Assembly (NCBI GenBank): GCA_963402885.1
Contig: OY727096.1
Span: 8,937,501-9,001,500 of the forward strand
From: Antedon bifida
Lineage: Eukaryota; Echinodermata; Crinoidea; Comatulida; Antedonidae
Length of the DNA: 64,000 nt
Reading direction: 5' to 3'
Shown here: positions 12,394 through 27,100 of the stretch, piece after piece
Position numbering within the stretch: the stretch's first letter is position 1
Layout: each line of letters begins with the position of its first letter
The notes under the pieces: generated by a model
The model's database searches: none
Seen by the model: only the letters and a program-made list of their open reading frames with translations
Told to the model about the DNA's origin: nothing
Program-made: the position numbers and the translations under genes

Positions 12394-15300
12394 CTATTTA
12401 GGACGTTGCCTCTCTAACTCTTCAATTATCATTAACAGACGCTGGCGTCCCCTTTTGGAGCTCACGGCACAGTTGACCAAACTTGTTAACTGCTTTCCAG
12501 AATACTCCTAAAAGGATTAAAAAGCAATAAACTAATGTTAAATCAAGAAAACCAAAAATATTTCAACTCGTATTTTTTACAAAAATTACTTGATATTTTA
12601 CAACATTAATAGACATGGTATTGGTATATATTTACTCATATATCTATACAAAAAAGGTTTGGGTGATATATTATCAGGCAAACAAACACACAAGGTATTA
12701 GTAATATACAGTACCTAACAGTATTTGTAACTACAGTATTGAATTAGCTAATAATAGATTTTGCAGGAATCCACTGTGAAATCAAATTGCTTCATAAAAC
12801 TTAAGGCTGGTTACAAAAAGGACACAATTATAATCATAAAAAAAAACTCACCCTTCGTTCTTTTACCCAGGATTCAATGTCAGATTCCGAGAGATAGAAT
12901 GCTTTAATATAAGTTTCCACAAACTCCTTTGCTGGGATTGGCTTAATGTCTGTTAACTGTTCTAGCTTCATCAGGAATTGCTGGTAATCTAACTGCATCA
13001 GTGCTCGTCCTTCGTTACTGCACTTCTTAGCACCGGCAAGGCTAAACAAAAACCATGCATCACTTGTGTAAAGTTACTGTAAGTATTAACTACAGTAGGC
13101 CTACATGGGTTAGTCCTTCATTTATAAACTTTTTTGCTTAATTACATTAGGCAGTGCCAAGTCATGAATACTATTCAAAACATGCAGAAATATTTGCTAA
13201 GGGTATTTTGCAAATGGACTTAAGTTGTAGTTAAGTTTTTATAAGCAAGTATAAAAAAAGTTAACTATACATCATGGTTTTCCATTTATAAACTTTTTTT
13301 GCTTAAAGATGTATTGTCCCCCAAAAACATGAAAAATGAAGATTAATTAAATCAGACTTTGAATATGTTATTTTGTAGTTTTAATCAAGTTAAAAAAAAA
13401 TCATGTTTTCACTTATAAAATGACAAAATAAATGGTAAAATTCAACCAAAAATCCATTGGCTGGCAGCCAATTTGACCATTTTTTGCTTTAAATTACATT
13501 TTTTTCAGGTAAATACATTTTTTTTCGATCCAATTTTTTGTCAAAGTGGATAACTATTATGTTACATTAAAATGGAATATTCAACAAACAAATTTGTAAG
13601 AATTATTTTTTCATCTTTAATTATATTAAGTATTATTCATATAACATGCACAACTATTTGCTTAGGGTATTTTGAAAATTAACTTAAGTCATAGTTAAGT
13701 TTTTTCATAAACAATTATAATAAATCTGACTACTGTTGTTGTGAATGAAAGTTTGTGGGATAAATTAGAATGTTCGAACTTACCCTTCAACTATTGTCCT
13801 GTTCACTAATAGTATCAAATGGTTCCATAACACAACGTATACAACATGAGGTATACGGACTTGTCTATAGACCAACAAAAAAATATATGGTGAATATCAA
13901 TCAATATAATAATTAGTAAATTTAATTCTAAAACCATCAATTTGGCTTTGTACACAATTATAAAGTATATCGTGAGTGCAAACCTCCTAAAGTTAAGCTC
14001 TGTCTACACTATCAAACTTTGTGACAAAAAAATATGATGTGACCATACATTATATTGGCATATCACTACCATATTTAGGCACATCCCACTTTTTTTTAAA
14101 CTAGTTTGATAGTGTAGACAGAGCTTTAGACAATAATTGTGTTGCTACATTTAGGCCATATTGATGCTAAAGTTAAACAGGGTCGCCTTTAAATTCCATA
14201 CAGGAAATAGGCTACACCCTAATTACCCCAGATTATTCCAACCACCAACATCTATCTCTCCCAAAATAGAACTTAAGACAGATATTGGCATGTCCTGTAA
14301 GGACCATGCTGTCTTCTTGTGTGATATGTTTACAACAAAACAAATATGATCACTCAGTACTGAGGCCAAACTTTGTACTCTGTACTGTGTTATCAGCGTA
14401 GTCTCACCATCCCTACACAAGTAACTAGTTATATTGTCAGTATAAAGTTAAATTCTTACCTCCCAACATCTTGTAATCTGTCTCGGAACACTTGTAGGTC
14501 CTAAATAAGTAGTAATTAAATAAATTTTTTAATCATCGACATAAAATATTTATTAGACATAAAGACTGAGACAGCATCGTATGACGAAGCCAGACAAAAT
14601 GTCTCGTCGGGAGAAAATTGAACATGTTTAAAGTTCTCGCGTTTTTTATCTTAACTTTTCTATACAACGTAAACTCATCTGCTGAAAAATTTGACTGATT
14701 TTAAACAAATTGACATTGTAGTTAAGCAAGTACCAGCAGTCTGGCCTTGTGACTGAGGGTTAGGTTGAAATCACACACTTTAATTGTTAATTGTGTCCAC
14801 TGGTCATCTCTCATTTTCCATGAGTATGTATAGGGTAGAGAATCCGTGCAGGTTAGTCAGATGAGAGATAAACTATGTTGTGTTGCAATAGATTATTATA
14901 AAATTATTTCATACCTGTAAAAGAGCATCTACATAGGGACTATGCTGTGACATGATATCCTTAATATTCCAGTTGACAGTACTCATTAGGTTCAGAATTC
15001 TCTCAGTTGATAAACAGTAAGAAGATACGCCAAGGTATACAGCATTACGTAATTCACTAGAGACGCCAACCGTCTGTGGACAAAGAAATATAAGGTGATG
15101 GCAAGAAGAAATAAACTATAATGATGGTATGTGTACAATAGTGACACTGTATGTAGCCTACAAATCCCAGGGTTATGGGTTCAAATCCTGGGTCTTTCAA
15201 AATAATAGGATTCTTATCTTAAAGATATATTGTCCCCTGAACAAATAATTAAAAAAAATGTTTTTGTTGAATATGCAATTTTAATGTTGCATAATAGTTA

Positions 15301-18300
15301 TTTACTTTGACCAAAAATTGGATTGAAAAAAAACCCAATTATTTACCTGGAAAAAAAATGTAATTTAAAGGAAAAAATAGTCAAATTGACAGGAAGTCAA
15401 TGAGTTCTTTGTTGAATTTAATTGTTCATTTTGTTTTTTATAAGTGAACACATAGTTTTTTTTCTACAGAAGTGATTAACTAGTAATTCATAGTAGTTCA
15501 AAATTCTGAGAACACAGTATCTGTACTGAAGAGGCTACTCGGTATAATGAAGAAATAAATAATATAAACATTTTTTTTAGTGTAACTTTTCCAAATATTA
15601 TGTTTTGAAGGCAATGAATTAAAACAAAATGTATGGTGTCTACCTGGGAATAGAACTGTTGTAGGAATGGTTTCTTGGTTGCAGGGATAACAGACTCAAG
15701 ATGAGATTGTAGTGATTCAAACTGATCTGCTAAAAATGCTCTGAAATAAAAAAAATATAAAATCTGTTAAAATAGAGAAGAGCAAAATAGCCAGTTAAAA
15801 TAAAATGGTTAAGGAAGAATATGAAAAGGATATATATACTGGCTGGTAAGAGTGGTGGGGCATTCCAAATTTATTTCATTGCATTTAAATTGAATTGAAG
15901 TTAACTAGAACCAACTAGTTCAATCAACTTCAAAACCACAGAAAGATTATCAACAAAGCAATTAATCAAAAACAATAAAATCATAAGTGGAGAGAGATGA
16001 CATAATAGAAAATCATGAGCAAACAATAGCCATAGAGCTATTACACAACCAGAAAGTCATCAGAACAAGCTTGTCACCTAGTTACCTCTAAGACATTACT
16101 GCACAATATACCATCGATATCAGCAAACAACTGATTCTTATAATTATTGGATCTAAAAACAGTAAGCATGTTGTTACATTAAAACCAGGGAGTGAAAAGC
16201 CTTGGCACTGCCATACATCAATAAAATATAAACAAATGTATATACTTACAATGACTCAGTTGCAACAATTCTTTCTGATAGTCCATACAGAGTGTTTCGG
16301 TTCTCTAGCTCAACAATTGGGGATAAATATGGAAATGGCACTTTCACCTGAGATAAAAACAATGTATATATTGGGTATATATAATTTAAAAGGCCCCGAA
16401 TAAATTCTAATCCGCTCAGTGATACACTGAAAATTAAATAATTAATTTGAAACAATGATTTACATACAAACATTAAGATGATCCAATAATGACAATAATA
16501 AACCAATTATAACAATGAAGATAACAAAATATTCTTGTAGATAAAATGAAGATAATATTAATTGAAATTATAACATATACTTTTGATGACGTATAAAATG
16601 GTAATGTCTGACACTATACCTTATTATTGGGAGATTCAGAGTTGAGTGGACCGCTGCGTGATTTGTCAATGATCTCATTTGATATTCGTCTTAGTGTGTT
16701 GAGTAGCTTACTATTTAGTACCTTCTCAACATCGGCCTGTAATCAAGACGGAACCATTGCATGTTTATCTATCTAACAAGTGTATACATGCATTTGGTCA
16801 AGGGGTGGGCTTAAACCAGAGGACCAAAAAGTAGTGTTTTAGCTTGAAAAAAAAGTGCACGAAAATAGAATGATATGGTAGGAAATTACCTTTATAAAGT
16901 ATATACAGTAAATCACTTACTTAAAATAGTGTTACACACTATTCCAATAGTATAGTGTTATACATTTTAGGTTTGCTTAAATTATGAACTAGCACATGCT
17001 TTGGCCATTTATTGATCTTTAACAATGGAAACATATTTCACAGATTATTCCCCATACATGGACTCTCCTCGACAGGATAATGGAACAGTCCAGGTGCTGT
17101 ACTGGGCTATATAAAACATCTCTCACGCATGACATCCCTACGGCATCCAGTCTGTTCCATTTTGGGAATAGTGGTGTTTGTAGTGTTTATATAGGTAGGA
17201 ATCTCAGATGATTGTTAAAAACTAACAGCCTCCTAATTGGCTTGTAGAATACAACATACCATATCTGATGTAAAGAATGAGTAGACAGCATACAAATAAT
17301 AGTCAAATAGCTGAGACATACACAAGACCACATCGTATGCAATAGGAGTCAATACCGACATCATCTGCATATACTTCCCTAAAATAAAAGTACAGTAACA
17401 ACATTTTTTAAATTGAATAGCTGTGTACAGATGGTTAATTTACCCATAGATTAAAAATGCAGAAATACTGCCAACTAAAAACCCTTGGTTACTGATAAGT
17501 GTAAATACTTCATAAAGTTAGGCCGATCCTCTCAAGGGTAAGTTCAGGAGCGGGTTTTACCATTTTACCTTTGGGCAGACAACTGGGACCAATGGTTTGG
17601 AAAATGCATTAAGAATTGGTAAAGTCATCATTTGGAATGGCCAAAGAACCTAACATAAGTGTAAATTCTAAGCAATAAAAAAGGAAAATATTTGTGTCCT
17701 GTACTTACCTACTAATCTCAATACATTAAGTGTAGTATTAGCAAGAATTGGACTTAGTTCTCTACTTGAAACACGTTCTGGTCTCCTCTTGGTCTTAGCA
17801 TGACCTCTATAAATATTTAAAACATACACACACTTTTACTTTAGTCTCATAGAAGGACTGCTCTTTTCGCTATAATAATCTTAGTACTAGACAAGTACAA
17901 TAAGAATGGTCTATGTGATCAGTTAATAAGGTCTGCTCTCTGCACTAAAATAATGTGGTTCATGCGCAGAAAAGTTCTTGTACACATGCAATGTTTATGT
18001 ACATAGGACCAATGGCTTTATGTCCCATCTGAAGTACAAGGCAATGAGAGTAAAGCATCTTGCCTATCACAAGTAATATGGCAAAGACACAGTCTTGAAA
18101 CCCATGACTCTCACATGCTAGTCTAATATCCCTTACAAATATCTCAGAACACTCCCTGATTGCTTGAGGATGCTGCAGGATGTGTATGAAATAACAACAA
18201 TAACATTGTGTACCTTTTAGTAGGATTCTCTCCTGTTTGTTCATCAATATAATCTTGCTTTAGTTCATCAGGTATATCACTATCTGAATCATCATCATTT

Positions 18301-19500
18301 GAGTTGCTATCTTTGCCATTGCTCATCTGTAAACAAAGTCATAAAGAAATAATCAGTAACAGTATATATGTTCATTAAACTACACATTACAGTAAAATTA
18401 ATACATTATTATTATATTATATAACACCATCTGATGTACAGTAACATCCAATTGGGGTAAATTACAAATTCTAAACTAACCCTATGCTTTCTAAACTCAG
18501 ACTTTTCATGTAGCTTAGATGGTGGGAGGGATGTTTAGCCATGAGAACAATGCAGCCCTTGACTATAATTTTGAGATTGGTAAACAAGCATAAAAATGTT
18601 GCCTCTTCTGAATTTCGATGATATAGGCTGTTCCTTCAGGTACAAAACATATTAGGAACTGTGTTGTCTGCCATATGTATAATGTATCTAGACCTAAACC
18701 TAACCTCCAATCTGGTGATATTCATAAATGTTGCTATAAAATTTGAGGTAAAAAAAACATATATTTAGTAGAACTGTTGAGTCTCTCAACGTTTCGATCA
18801 ATATACAGGATCATCCTCAGGAATGAGAATATTGATAGATAGATAAATAAATAAGGTCAAGCGAAGATAGATTTATTTGACAACAATCAATCCTATATAC
18901 AATCTTACATTAGGAGCTTGAATGACATCTTCCGTGTCATCCAAAGTCTGTCGATCAAAAGGACTTCCTGTCTCAAAGTGTTTGAACACATTTGTTTGCT
19001 TCATCTCGTTCTCTAGAATGTCGTCTTCGTTTCTTTGTGCATTCAGCAAATGCATGAATTTAAACTCTTGAAGATGATGGATAGAAAAGTTTACTTTCAC
19101 AGGACACAATTCCCAGCCTTCATTCTCAAGGAATATGCACAGTTCATCCATTCTAGCCCTGGAGGCAGAACAAACATAAAGTCATATTAGTCTAAAGCAT
19201 GTTTTCTACTAGGTAAATCTTTTTGTGAGAAAGCATCAGCTTATATGCATGCATATATTCATATCCCCACCTTCCAAATCCATTTCTGAGTCAAATTACA
19301 CATGTTTTGCTTCAGCGAATTTAATAGTAGCATAAACCAAAATCAGAGCGCACAATAATGAGTATGACACATTCATACTTTGTTTTACAATGTTATATCG
19401 CATTTTAACACCAGTTTCTTCCATTGCAAACAAAATGTATTATTATTAACATCTGCAAGGTTTGAGCCTCACTCGCTTCATAGTTCTCGTAGTAGCATGA

Positions 19501-19534
<34 letters not shown>

Positions 19535-21125
19535 AGTGTACACATCTGGCTCAAAAGAACCTAGTACATCATTATTTTGAGACGAGTAAGGGGGTTACCC
19601 CGGTTTTCTAGTATACACACAGCCACTGTCACACACACATACACTTATCATAACTAATCAAGGGGCCCTTTGATTGTCAGCATATACTGTTTAGGGTCAC
19701 CCTCTATAAATAAGGTGAAATAAATAAATAAATAAATAAAAATGACCTCTCATGAACATGAACTGCTTAGGAGACACCCTATCAGATATATAATGTTGTA
19801 TTTACCTGTGGTAGTTTTTAAAGTAGTTTATTGACTGGGTTCGAATCGATTTCTGCAAGTCTTCTGACTTACTTCCACAAAATTCTTTGCCAATCGAAAT
19901 AAGTCTAAGATAATAAAAGAAAACATTAGTTTGTTTAACAAAATTTTAACCATAAAAAATATTTCATAAAAAATTCATCTACACAAAAACTATTTTTTTG
20001 TCAATATTTATCTCTTATTGGTGTGTTTAAATATAGAGTTTAGTGATGTCTTTAAAAAAGGAGGGGAAATAAAATTATATACAATATATAAATAATAACA
20101 AATTTAAATTTTTACCTGTTAATAATATCAAGAACAAATATGAAGTCATCATACTTGAAAAATGAGAGATCTGTCCCAAGCAAAAAGAATTTGACCTTCT
20201 GTTGTACATCCTAAAAAAAGAAAGAAAACAAAATAGACATATTTCCAGGGGACTTTCTGGTGGTGAATTTTTCAGTTCATTGAAAGACTACCCCTTACTC
20301 ATTTTGAAGATGTACATGTGAAATGGTGCACACACAGGACCACAGATAGAATGTCTCATCAGAAAGAAGCTTATGTGCTATTTATATGCATTCTGACATG
20401 CCCCAGCCACAAAATTTGAATAGGTTCCCGATTGATACATTTGGACTTCTGTTGCTCAGTGCAGAGTATAGTGACTACCCCAAATTTGTCTCTATAGAGG
20501 AAATGTCTTCATGAGGTATAAATTCAAAGATCTTGTATATAAATTGAAATTTATGTGTGAATGTTGACTGTCATTTTAAAATGGACTGAAAGTAAATTAC
20601 AAAATAAACTATCAATCAAAACTTACCTGCCAGATTCTTGAAAGGCCATGAGCTAGTTTCTTCTGTATATATTTCCTGTTAAAGCTGGCCTCCACATTTG
20701 AACTTAGTGAGCCAGTATCTAAAGTGAGATTCAGTAATCAAGATTACACATTACATAATACAAGTAATCTATATTAATTAAAATGTTAGCTTTTATACAC
20801 TGTTAAAGCATTAGACTATGTACAGACGGATCCTTTACTTGACTTTGAATAAATTTAGAGCCCATTCATCACCTTGATTTCATTCAATATTTGACACAAC
20901 TATAAAAGCATGTGTTACCTTAAAATCTATAGAATACCTCACAATTATTATTGGAATGTATGTATTAAGTAACATGCTTAACTATTACTATTCTTAAGAA
21001 TATGGCAGTCAAACGGATGTGTGTGACAGTGACTGTGTGTAGACTAGTACACCAAACCCCCCTACTTGTCTTGAAAGATGTACAAGGTTCTATAAAGTGC
21101 TCATGAGCTAGATGTGTACACTGGT

Positions 21126-21156
<31 letters not shown>

Positions 21157-24100
21157 TCGTTCTACCATCGAAACAATGGAGCAAGTGAGCCTTGCTGATG
21201 TATTGTTATGGCTACATAATTACTATCCTAACCACTCGGCTACTCACTCGCTCAGCTGTTGTTTCAATTGTAAATACAGTATATAATAGTGCTTACCAGT
21301 TTCTGCTTCAGGGACTTCCTCGGAATCCTCATGCCATTCCATGGTCTTATAGTAGCTTCTCATCACATCCCATAATGCTTTGCAAAGATCAACCATGCAT
21401 GGAATGAATGTATCACCTGTGACATACTAAAATAAAATTGGATTTATGTTCAATTTAATGTAATGCGACACTTTTCTAAGTACAGTAAATTAATAATTTT
21501 AATTTTGGAGTTCTTTAAAAGAATGCATACTTGAGGAATATGGTTGAAACACTGTACTACCTACATGATTGATTGCGACAGTCACATACATAATAAAAAA
21601 TCCATACATCAACACAATATAGACTAAAATATTAAATATAAAACAAACTTGGACTGAGGAAGGGTTAGTGTTATCAGAAAGCTCAGCAATTTCGTTCTGG
21701 CTGTTTTTTCTTATCATTTTTATTTATTTTATTTGTATCTCCCTTCGGCTCTAGCCACTGATACTCATAATTTTAGTAATTTCTCTTTTTATCACAGATT
21801 TCCTCATCTTATCGTTTCAAATTAATTAATTAATACATTTTCAGTATATCTCTGGGCGGTTTAGAATTTGTGCCTGTGGTGTTAATATATAAAACAAATA
21901 CAGTACACTTACACTGCACAGATCTTTGTATTGCATCTTCTGAAACCTTGTATCTGATGAACCAGACACAAGTTCTACATAGCCCAGTACAATGGTGAAG
22001 GCTGTGTTGTGAATTGCACTAGTGAAATGCATATGAAGTTGGTCCATTGCAGTCTACAATTCAATCAAAAATTTAACTTTATTAATTTTAAATATAAAAA
22101 TACACAAATTAATATTACCCAATACTTATATTTACATTTATATGAGCTTTGCTAAATTGGTCACATTATTTTTTATAACACAAAATAGTATAAGTAATTG
22201 GGGTATAGAGGTCCTCTCTCCAAAAGGAGACATTTCAAAAGGGGAGCTGAAACCAATGCCTGTCTTAATCTGCCAACTGTTATCAATTACCTGTAGTACT
22301 ACTGTAATCAATTAGTTTTACATGATGAGAGCCTAAATAAATGATTAAACTTAAGTCATTAATTTGCTAGAATGTCTGGCATCTTTTGCACGTCATACTT
22401 ACCTGTGTTTTTCCTAGAAGTCTGTAGGCCCTTTGTACCTTCTGGTAATGACCAATATCAAAAGAGTTACAGGTTTTTGCTAAAGCCTGATCTAGTTGCT
22501 CCTAAACATACACAACAAACAAACAAATGTCATACATGATGAAAATGGTTAAATAAAATGTTCAAAAACTATATATAATTTTATTGAAGAAATAAGTAAA
22601 ATGGAAAATTTTATTCTTTGTTTAGCTTGTTTTAAAACCTTACCTCAATCATTTCAAGAGTGTCTTGTAACTTAGAACTTAACTCACTGCAAAATTAAAA
22701 AGTATAAGATAAGAAAATATGCAGTATTTATTTATCATTTAATTTTAAACATGCTTGTTTATTTATTTGTATGAATACATTTGTAAAATGTTACATTTTT
22801 ACCGTTTATGACAAAGTACAGTATAACGCCATGCTTGAGGATCCCACTGTCTAATTTACAATAAATTCACAGGACTTTTTTAAAATCCAATTTTAAAGCA
22901 ATCCACATGCCACCCCCTACATTTTGACAAATTCACACTCAGGTCATCTAGGAGTTAATCTGTCAAATATGGTCATCATTTTTAATTATGTTGATATAAA
23001 GTTTTTGGTACACCACATGTATATAGTTCAAAAAAGAACTATTGAGTTTCTCTACGTTTTGATCAACATACTTCGATCATCCAGGCGTGAGACATTTTTA
23101 ATTAATTTTTAATCTTTATTCTTTTTTAATCTAATTATAATTCTTAATTAATTTTTTTTTAATTATTAATAAATATTAAGGTAAAATACCTAATACATGT
23201 GTAGTGTCTAAAGGTACTGGCTGCTTTCTGACATTCTAGACATAGCTGTATTGCACCTGGGTAGTCTTCCTCCTGGTAATCAAATTCAAACAAAAATATA
23301 AGTTAGTTAGTGTATGAATTTCTGTACATAAAAAAGGGTCAGTGATTGAACACATCGCATGTGCAACAGAAAGCAAATAATACTATTAACATACCTCAAG
23401 CATCTCCCGTAACCGAATATCTGTTCTTTGCTATGAATTAAAAAAAAGAAAAACATTAAAATAGAGAATTATAAATTAAATAGATAATAAGTAAAAGGTA
23501 AAGGGTGAGTTCCAGTTCATTCTGAACGTAGGGTAATGAGCTGTTAGGAGATCATTGTACCAAGCCTCAGCATTATGTTGTAGGGTGGCCAGTTCCATTC
23601 CACGCTGCCTTAACCTCCCTAGTTTTTTCAACCAGCTACTCATTTACAGCTGAGTGGACTGGGAGTTGTCTGAAATTGAACCCACAGTCACTCTTTCCTA
23701 ACCATTTTGTACTGGACTATATTATGCATTAGTTTGATTTACAACTATTTTAGAGCAGTGTGTGGTTGGTAACGCTGGAATTGATCTCCTTGTTTGTGTG
23801 AAGTGGACAAGCATGTAGGACATCACATCACAGAACACTTTTGGTATTAATCTATTCTATCTATTCAGATACAGACAATATCAGTCACACAACAAATTTC
23901 TTTAGTGCAGGATTCGAACCAGGATCTTGAAGCAATGAGACAGGTGTCTCAAGAGAATACAAACTTACCAAAGTCTTGATAGTGTATAGCGATTTCATTA
24001 GTGATAGTAACTGTTGTTTTTTGCGATAATTAGCCATTATTCCTAGGCTAGATATAGTAAAACCCTGCTTTGAGATCTGAAGTTGTCTAAAATAAAACAG

Positions 24101-27100
24101 AAGTCTTCATTTTATACCCCATGTGTATGAATATGTGCAATATAACATAGGAACATAGCTTTAGTGGGCCAAAGTGGAGAATTTAGACACCACTTGGATT
24201 CAAGATGGTGGATAACTATCAAATGTAGTGTAAATATTCCCAGTACAATTTGCGGCCATTTGAATATGCCATGTGGATGGATGCGTGCAGTAGCAACAAT
24301 GTATATATAGCCATGGTGTAACAAAAACGTACAAATTGTATCTCCTATAGCACAATCTAGACTAGCAAAGATACCCATTCCAGAGGGGATAATAATAGTT
24401 CATTCTTATATAGCGCATATAAGCAAGCTATCAATGCGCTGTACATAAATTAAAATAGACGATGACAATAATTTATCCCCAAACTTAAGATATTTTGTCA
24501 GTGGTGCATTTAAAAGAGTGTGGGGGGGGGGGGGGGCATGGCCATCTCATGTTATACTTACCTTCTTCCATTTGTACATATAACATTTGCTGTTTGAAGA
24601 CTTGCTTGTAAATCAGTCACCCGTTGTAATTCCTACAGTTAAAATAAATGTATTGTTTAAAGATGTATTGTCCCTTTAAACACAAAAAAATGAAGGTCAA
24701 AATATTCTAAATTTAAATTGGCCATATCAAAATAATATTAAAGTTATTCAGACCCCATTTACACTTCATCGACGATTTCTTAGCCGGCCCGAAGTCGGCC
24801 CGACGCCGGCTTACTTTTTAGCCCGCAATGTGTTTACACTTATCCAAAAAGCCGGCCTCGGGCCCCTACTATTGTGTTTACACTTGCTCTCGCGGAAGAG
24901 TGCTCGATATGGTACGATTTCGCTACATTCACGTCATATCAGCTCATGTGCGCCACCAACCGTCTCAAAAGTTAATATTATTGTTTAGTAGCGTTGTCGA
25001 TAGTAAAAAAGACCGACCGCTGATGTCGCGGTAGATAGTAGCATTCCTCACACTACCATCCATCCGGCTTTGTATCTTCTGTTCCCCCCATATTGCCAGC
25101 AATGCCAAGACCTCTTCCTCCCCCCACGTTACTTCTCGTCTTTCGGCCATTTTTGTGGAAACTTCGCGCGTTTTGGTTTGTTTATATTTTACGTACATGC
25201 ATTTCCGGTACAGCGGTAAGTTTCGTAAACTTTAAACTATAGTTGACCCAGAACGTTCATTTTATGACCGCGAGTGTTTACACTATACGAAGTGCCGGCC
25301 CGAAGCCCGCAATTGCCGGCCCGAAGCCTACTCTAGACTAGGCTAAAAATTGAGCCGGCTCGAGGCCGGCTCGGTTGTTCCCAGAGTGTTTACACTTGTG
25401 CACTTTTGGCTCGGAGCCGGCCTCGAGCCGGCCTCGGGCTCGCTAAAAGCTGAAGTGTAAATGGGGTCTCACTTTAAGTCGAAAATTTGAGCCAAAAACA
25501 AGAAGTTTACGTAATTAACAGGTAAATTAATTTGATTACATTTCGTCTGGAAAATCATCGCGAGCGAAAGTAAACAAAGATTTCAAACCACGAGTATGCA
25601 TTATGCATATGCTAATTAAGATTGTTTACAACTCGTCATGGTTGAGAAGGTGTTTTCACACAGACCGCAAGGAAGTTTTATGATTATGCATACAGAGTAG
25701 CCAAACAAGCGCGTTGCATTATGAGATATGTTTTGATCGAAAACTTTGACTGGAAGTCAAAGTTATTTTTTAAACAAAAAAACGTCTGTATTTCAGTTAA
25801 ATGATTTTTTTTTCGACTAATTTTTGGTGAAAGTTAATAACTATTATGATACTTCAAAATGATCCACTTTTTTTCGAAATATTTTATTTTTTATTTTTTT
25901 GGAATTAGACAAAGGGACAATACATCTTTAAGCAATTAAGTAGGAAACACTTTCCACTTCATAAAAAATTAACTCTTTTAAAATCAGATATGTGCTGGCC
26001 AAAAATACCTAAGAATGCATATTTTGTATGTGCACGGCCTGTGAAATTTACTCTGCATCTCAGGAAGAAATCATGAATAATTTATGAGATTAATTATGGC
26101 CTCAGCAAAGAGCAACATCTGGGCCTCCATCATGGATAAGTCAAGTTGAACGTGATTTTAAATCATGGGAGTGAATTTTTAACTTTTCGAACCTTGGCAT
26201 AGTTTGATCATAGGAAATTGTTCCCAGTTCAAAATGTGATGTGCCCATATAGACATGACAGACCACATTTGAGCATATCACTACCATATTTGAGCATATC
26301 ACTACCATATTTGGGCACATCACACTTTTGCTGTCAAACTAGTTTGATAGTGTAGACAGAGCTTTAGATATAGTTGGCAATATAACTTACTTTGGTATAA
26401 GCAGAGTGGTTTTCCAACACAACATCTGAAACTTTCTTTGACACCTAAAATAAACCAAAATAATAAATTATGTCAATATACTGCACCTAGTAATAGGTAG
26501 ATAGATTACAACAATAGTACTACTTCATATAGAGTTCTGTGGTGTGACGTCACAACGATAGAGGGCGCTGCATGGTTGCTAGCCAACCAAAAAATGTGTT
26601 TAACGCTACTATGTTGATAAACTGTATAGATCTGTATTTCTATCAAATTATGTATCTTAGCTTGATTAGAACTTAAACTGTAGTTGAAGAATAAATAGAT
26701 CATTAAAAACAAATATTTAGTGATCTTTAGAAATTTTAGTTTGTTTTTCTTGAAAATTATTAAATTTTAAAATGACTACTTTAATAAGCCAAACCATTGG
26801 TGATCAGAGAGTCACTCAGGTAGGTTGAACGCATCTTTTGGTTGGCTAGCAACCATGCAGCGCCACCTACCGTCTTGACGTCAGCACTGCAGAACTCTAT
26901 AGTACTGAACATTTGCCACATTACTACAACTACGGTAGTTTACTAGGAGAAAGGGAATTAAATCCCTTTTTTTAGTATAAATTGTAAGAAATCATTTGTA
27001 TTCCTCTTTCATTTTTATGGTCATTTCTTTATATTCATTTGATATAGATAATGTTCATATTAAATATTACATTACTTACTGATTGAAGTTGTGAACGGAG

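Larger units (their letters stand above)
24660..25928. mobile_element. TIR DNA transposon remnant (AAGATGTATTGTCCC ends) hosting a nested element
   Basis: The ends AAGATGTATTGTCCCTTT and AAAGGGACAATACATCTT are inverse copies, flanked by TA on both sides. The interior is split by a separate element at 24751-25468. Related diverged copies sit at 13305 and 15221. A TA duplication would suit Tc1/mariner-like or other TIR families. No transposase frame is visible. Confidence 0.78.

Noticed and set aside
19725-19742. AAATAAATAAATAA run as CRISPR-like or regulatory repeat
   Set aside because: A simple microsatellite in a eukaryotic intron; no spacer structure.
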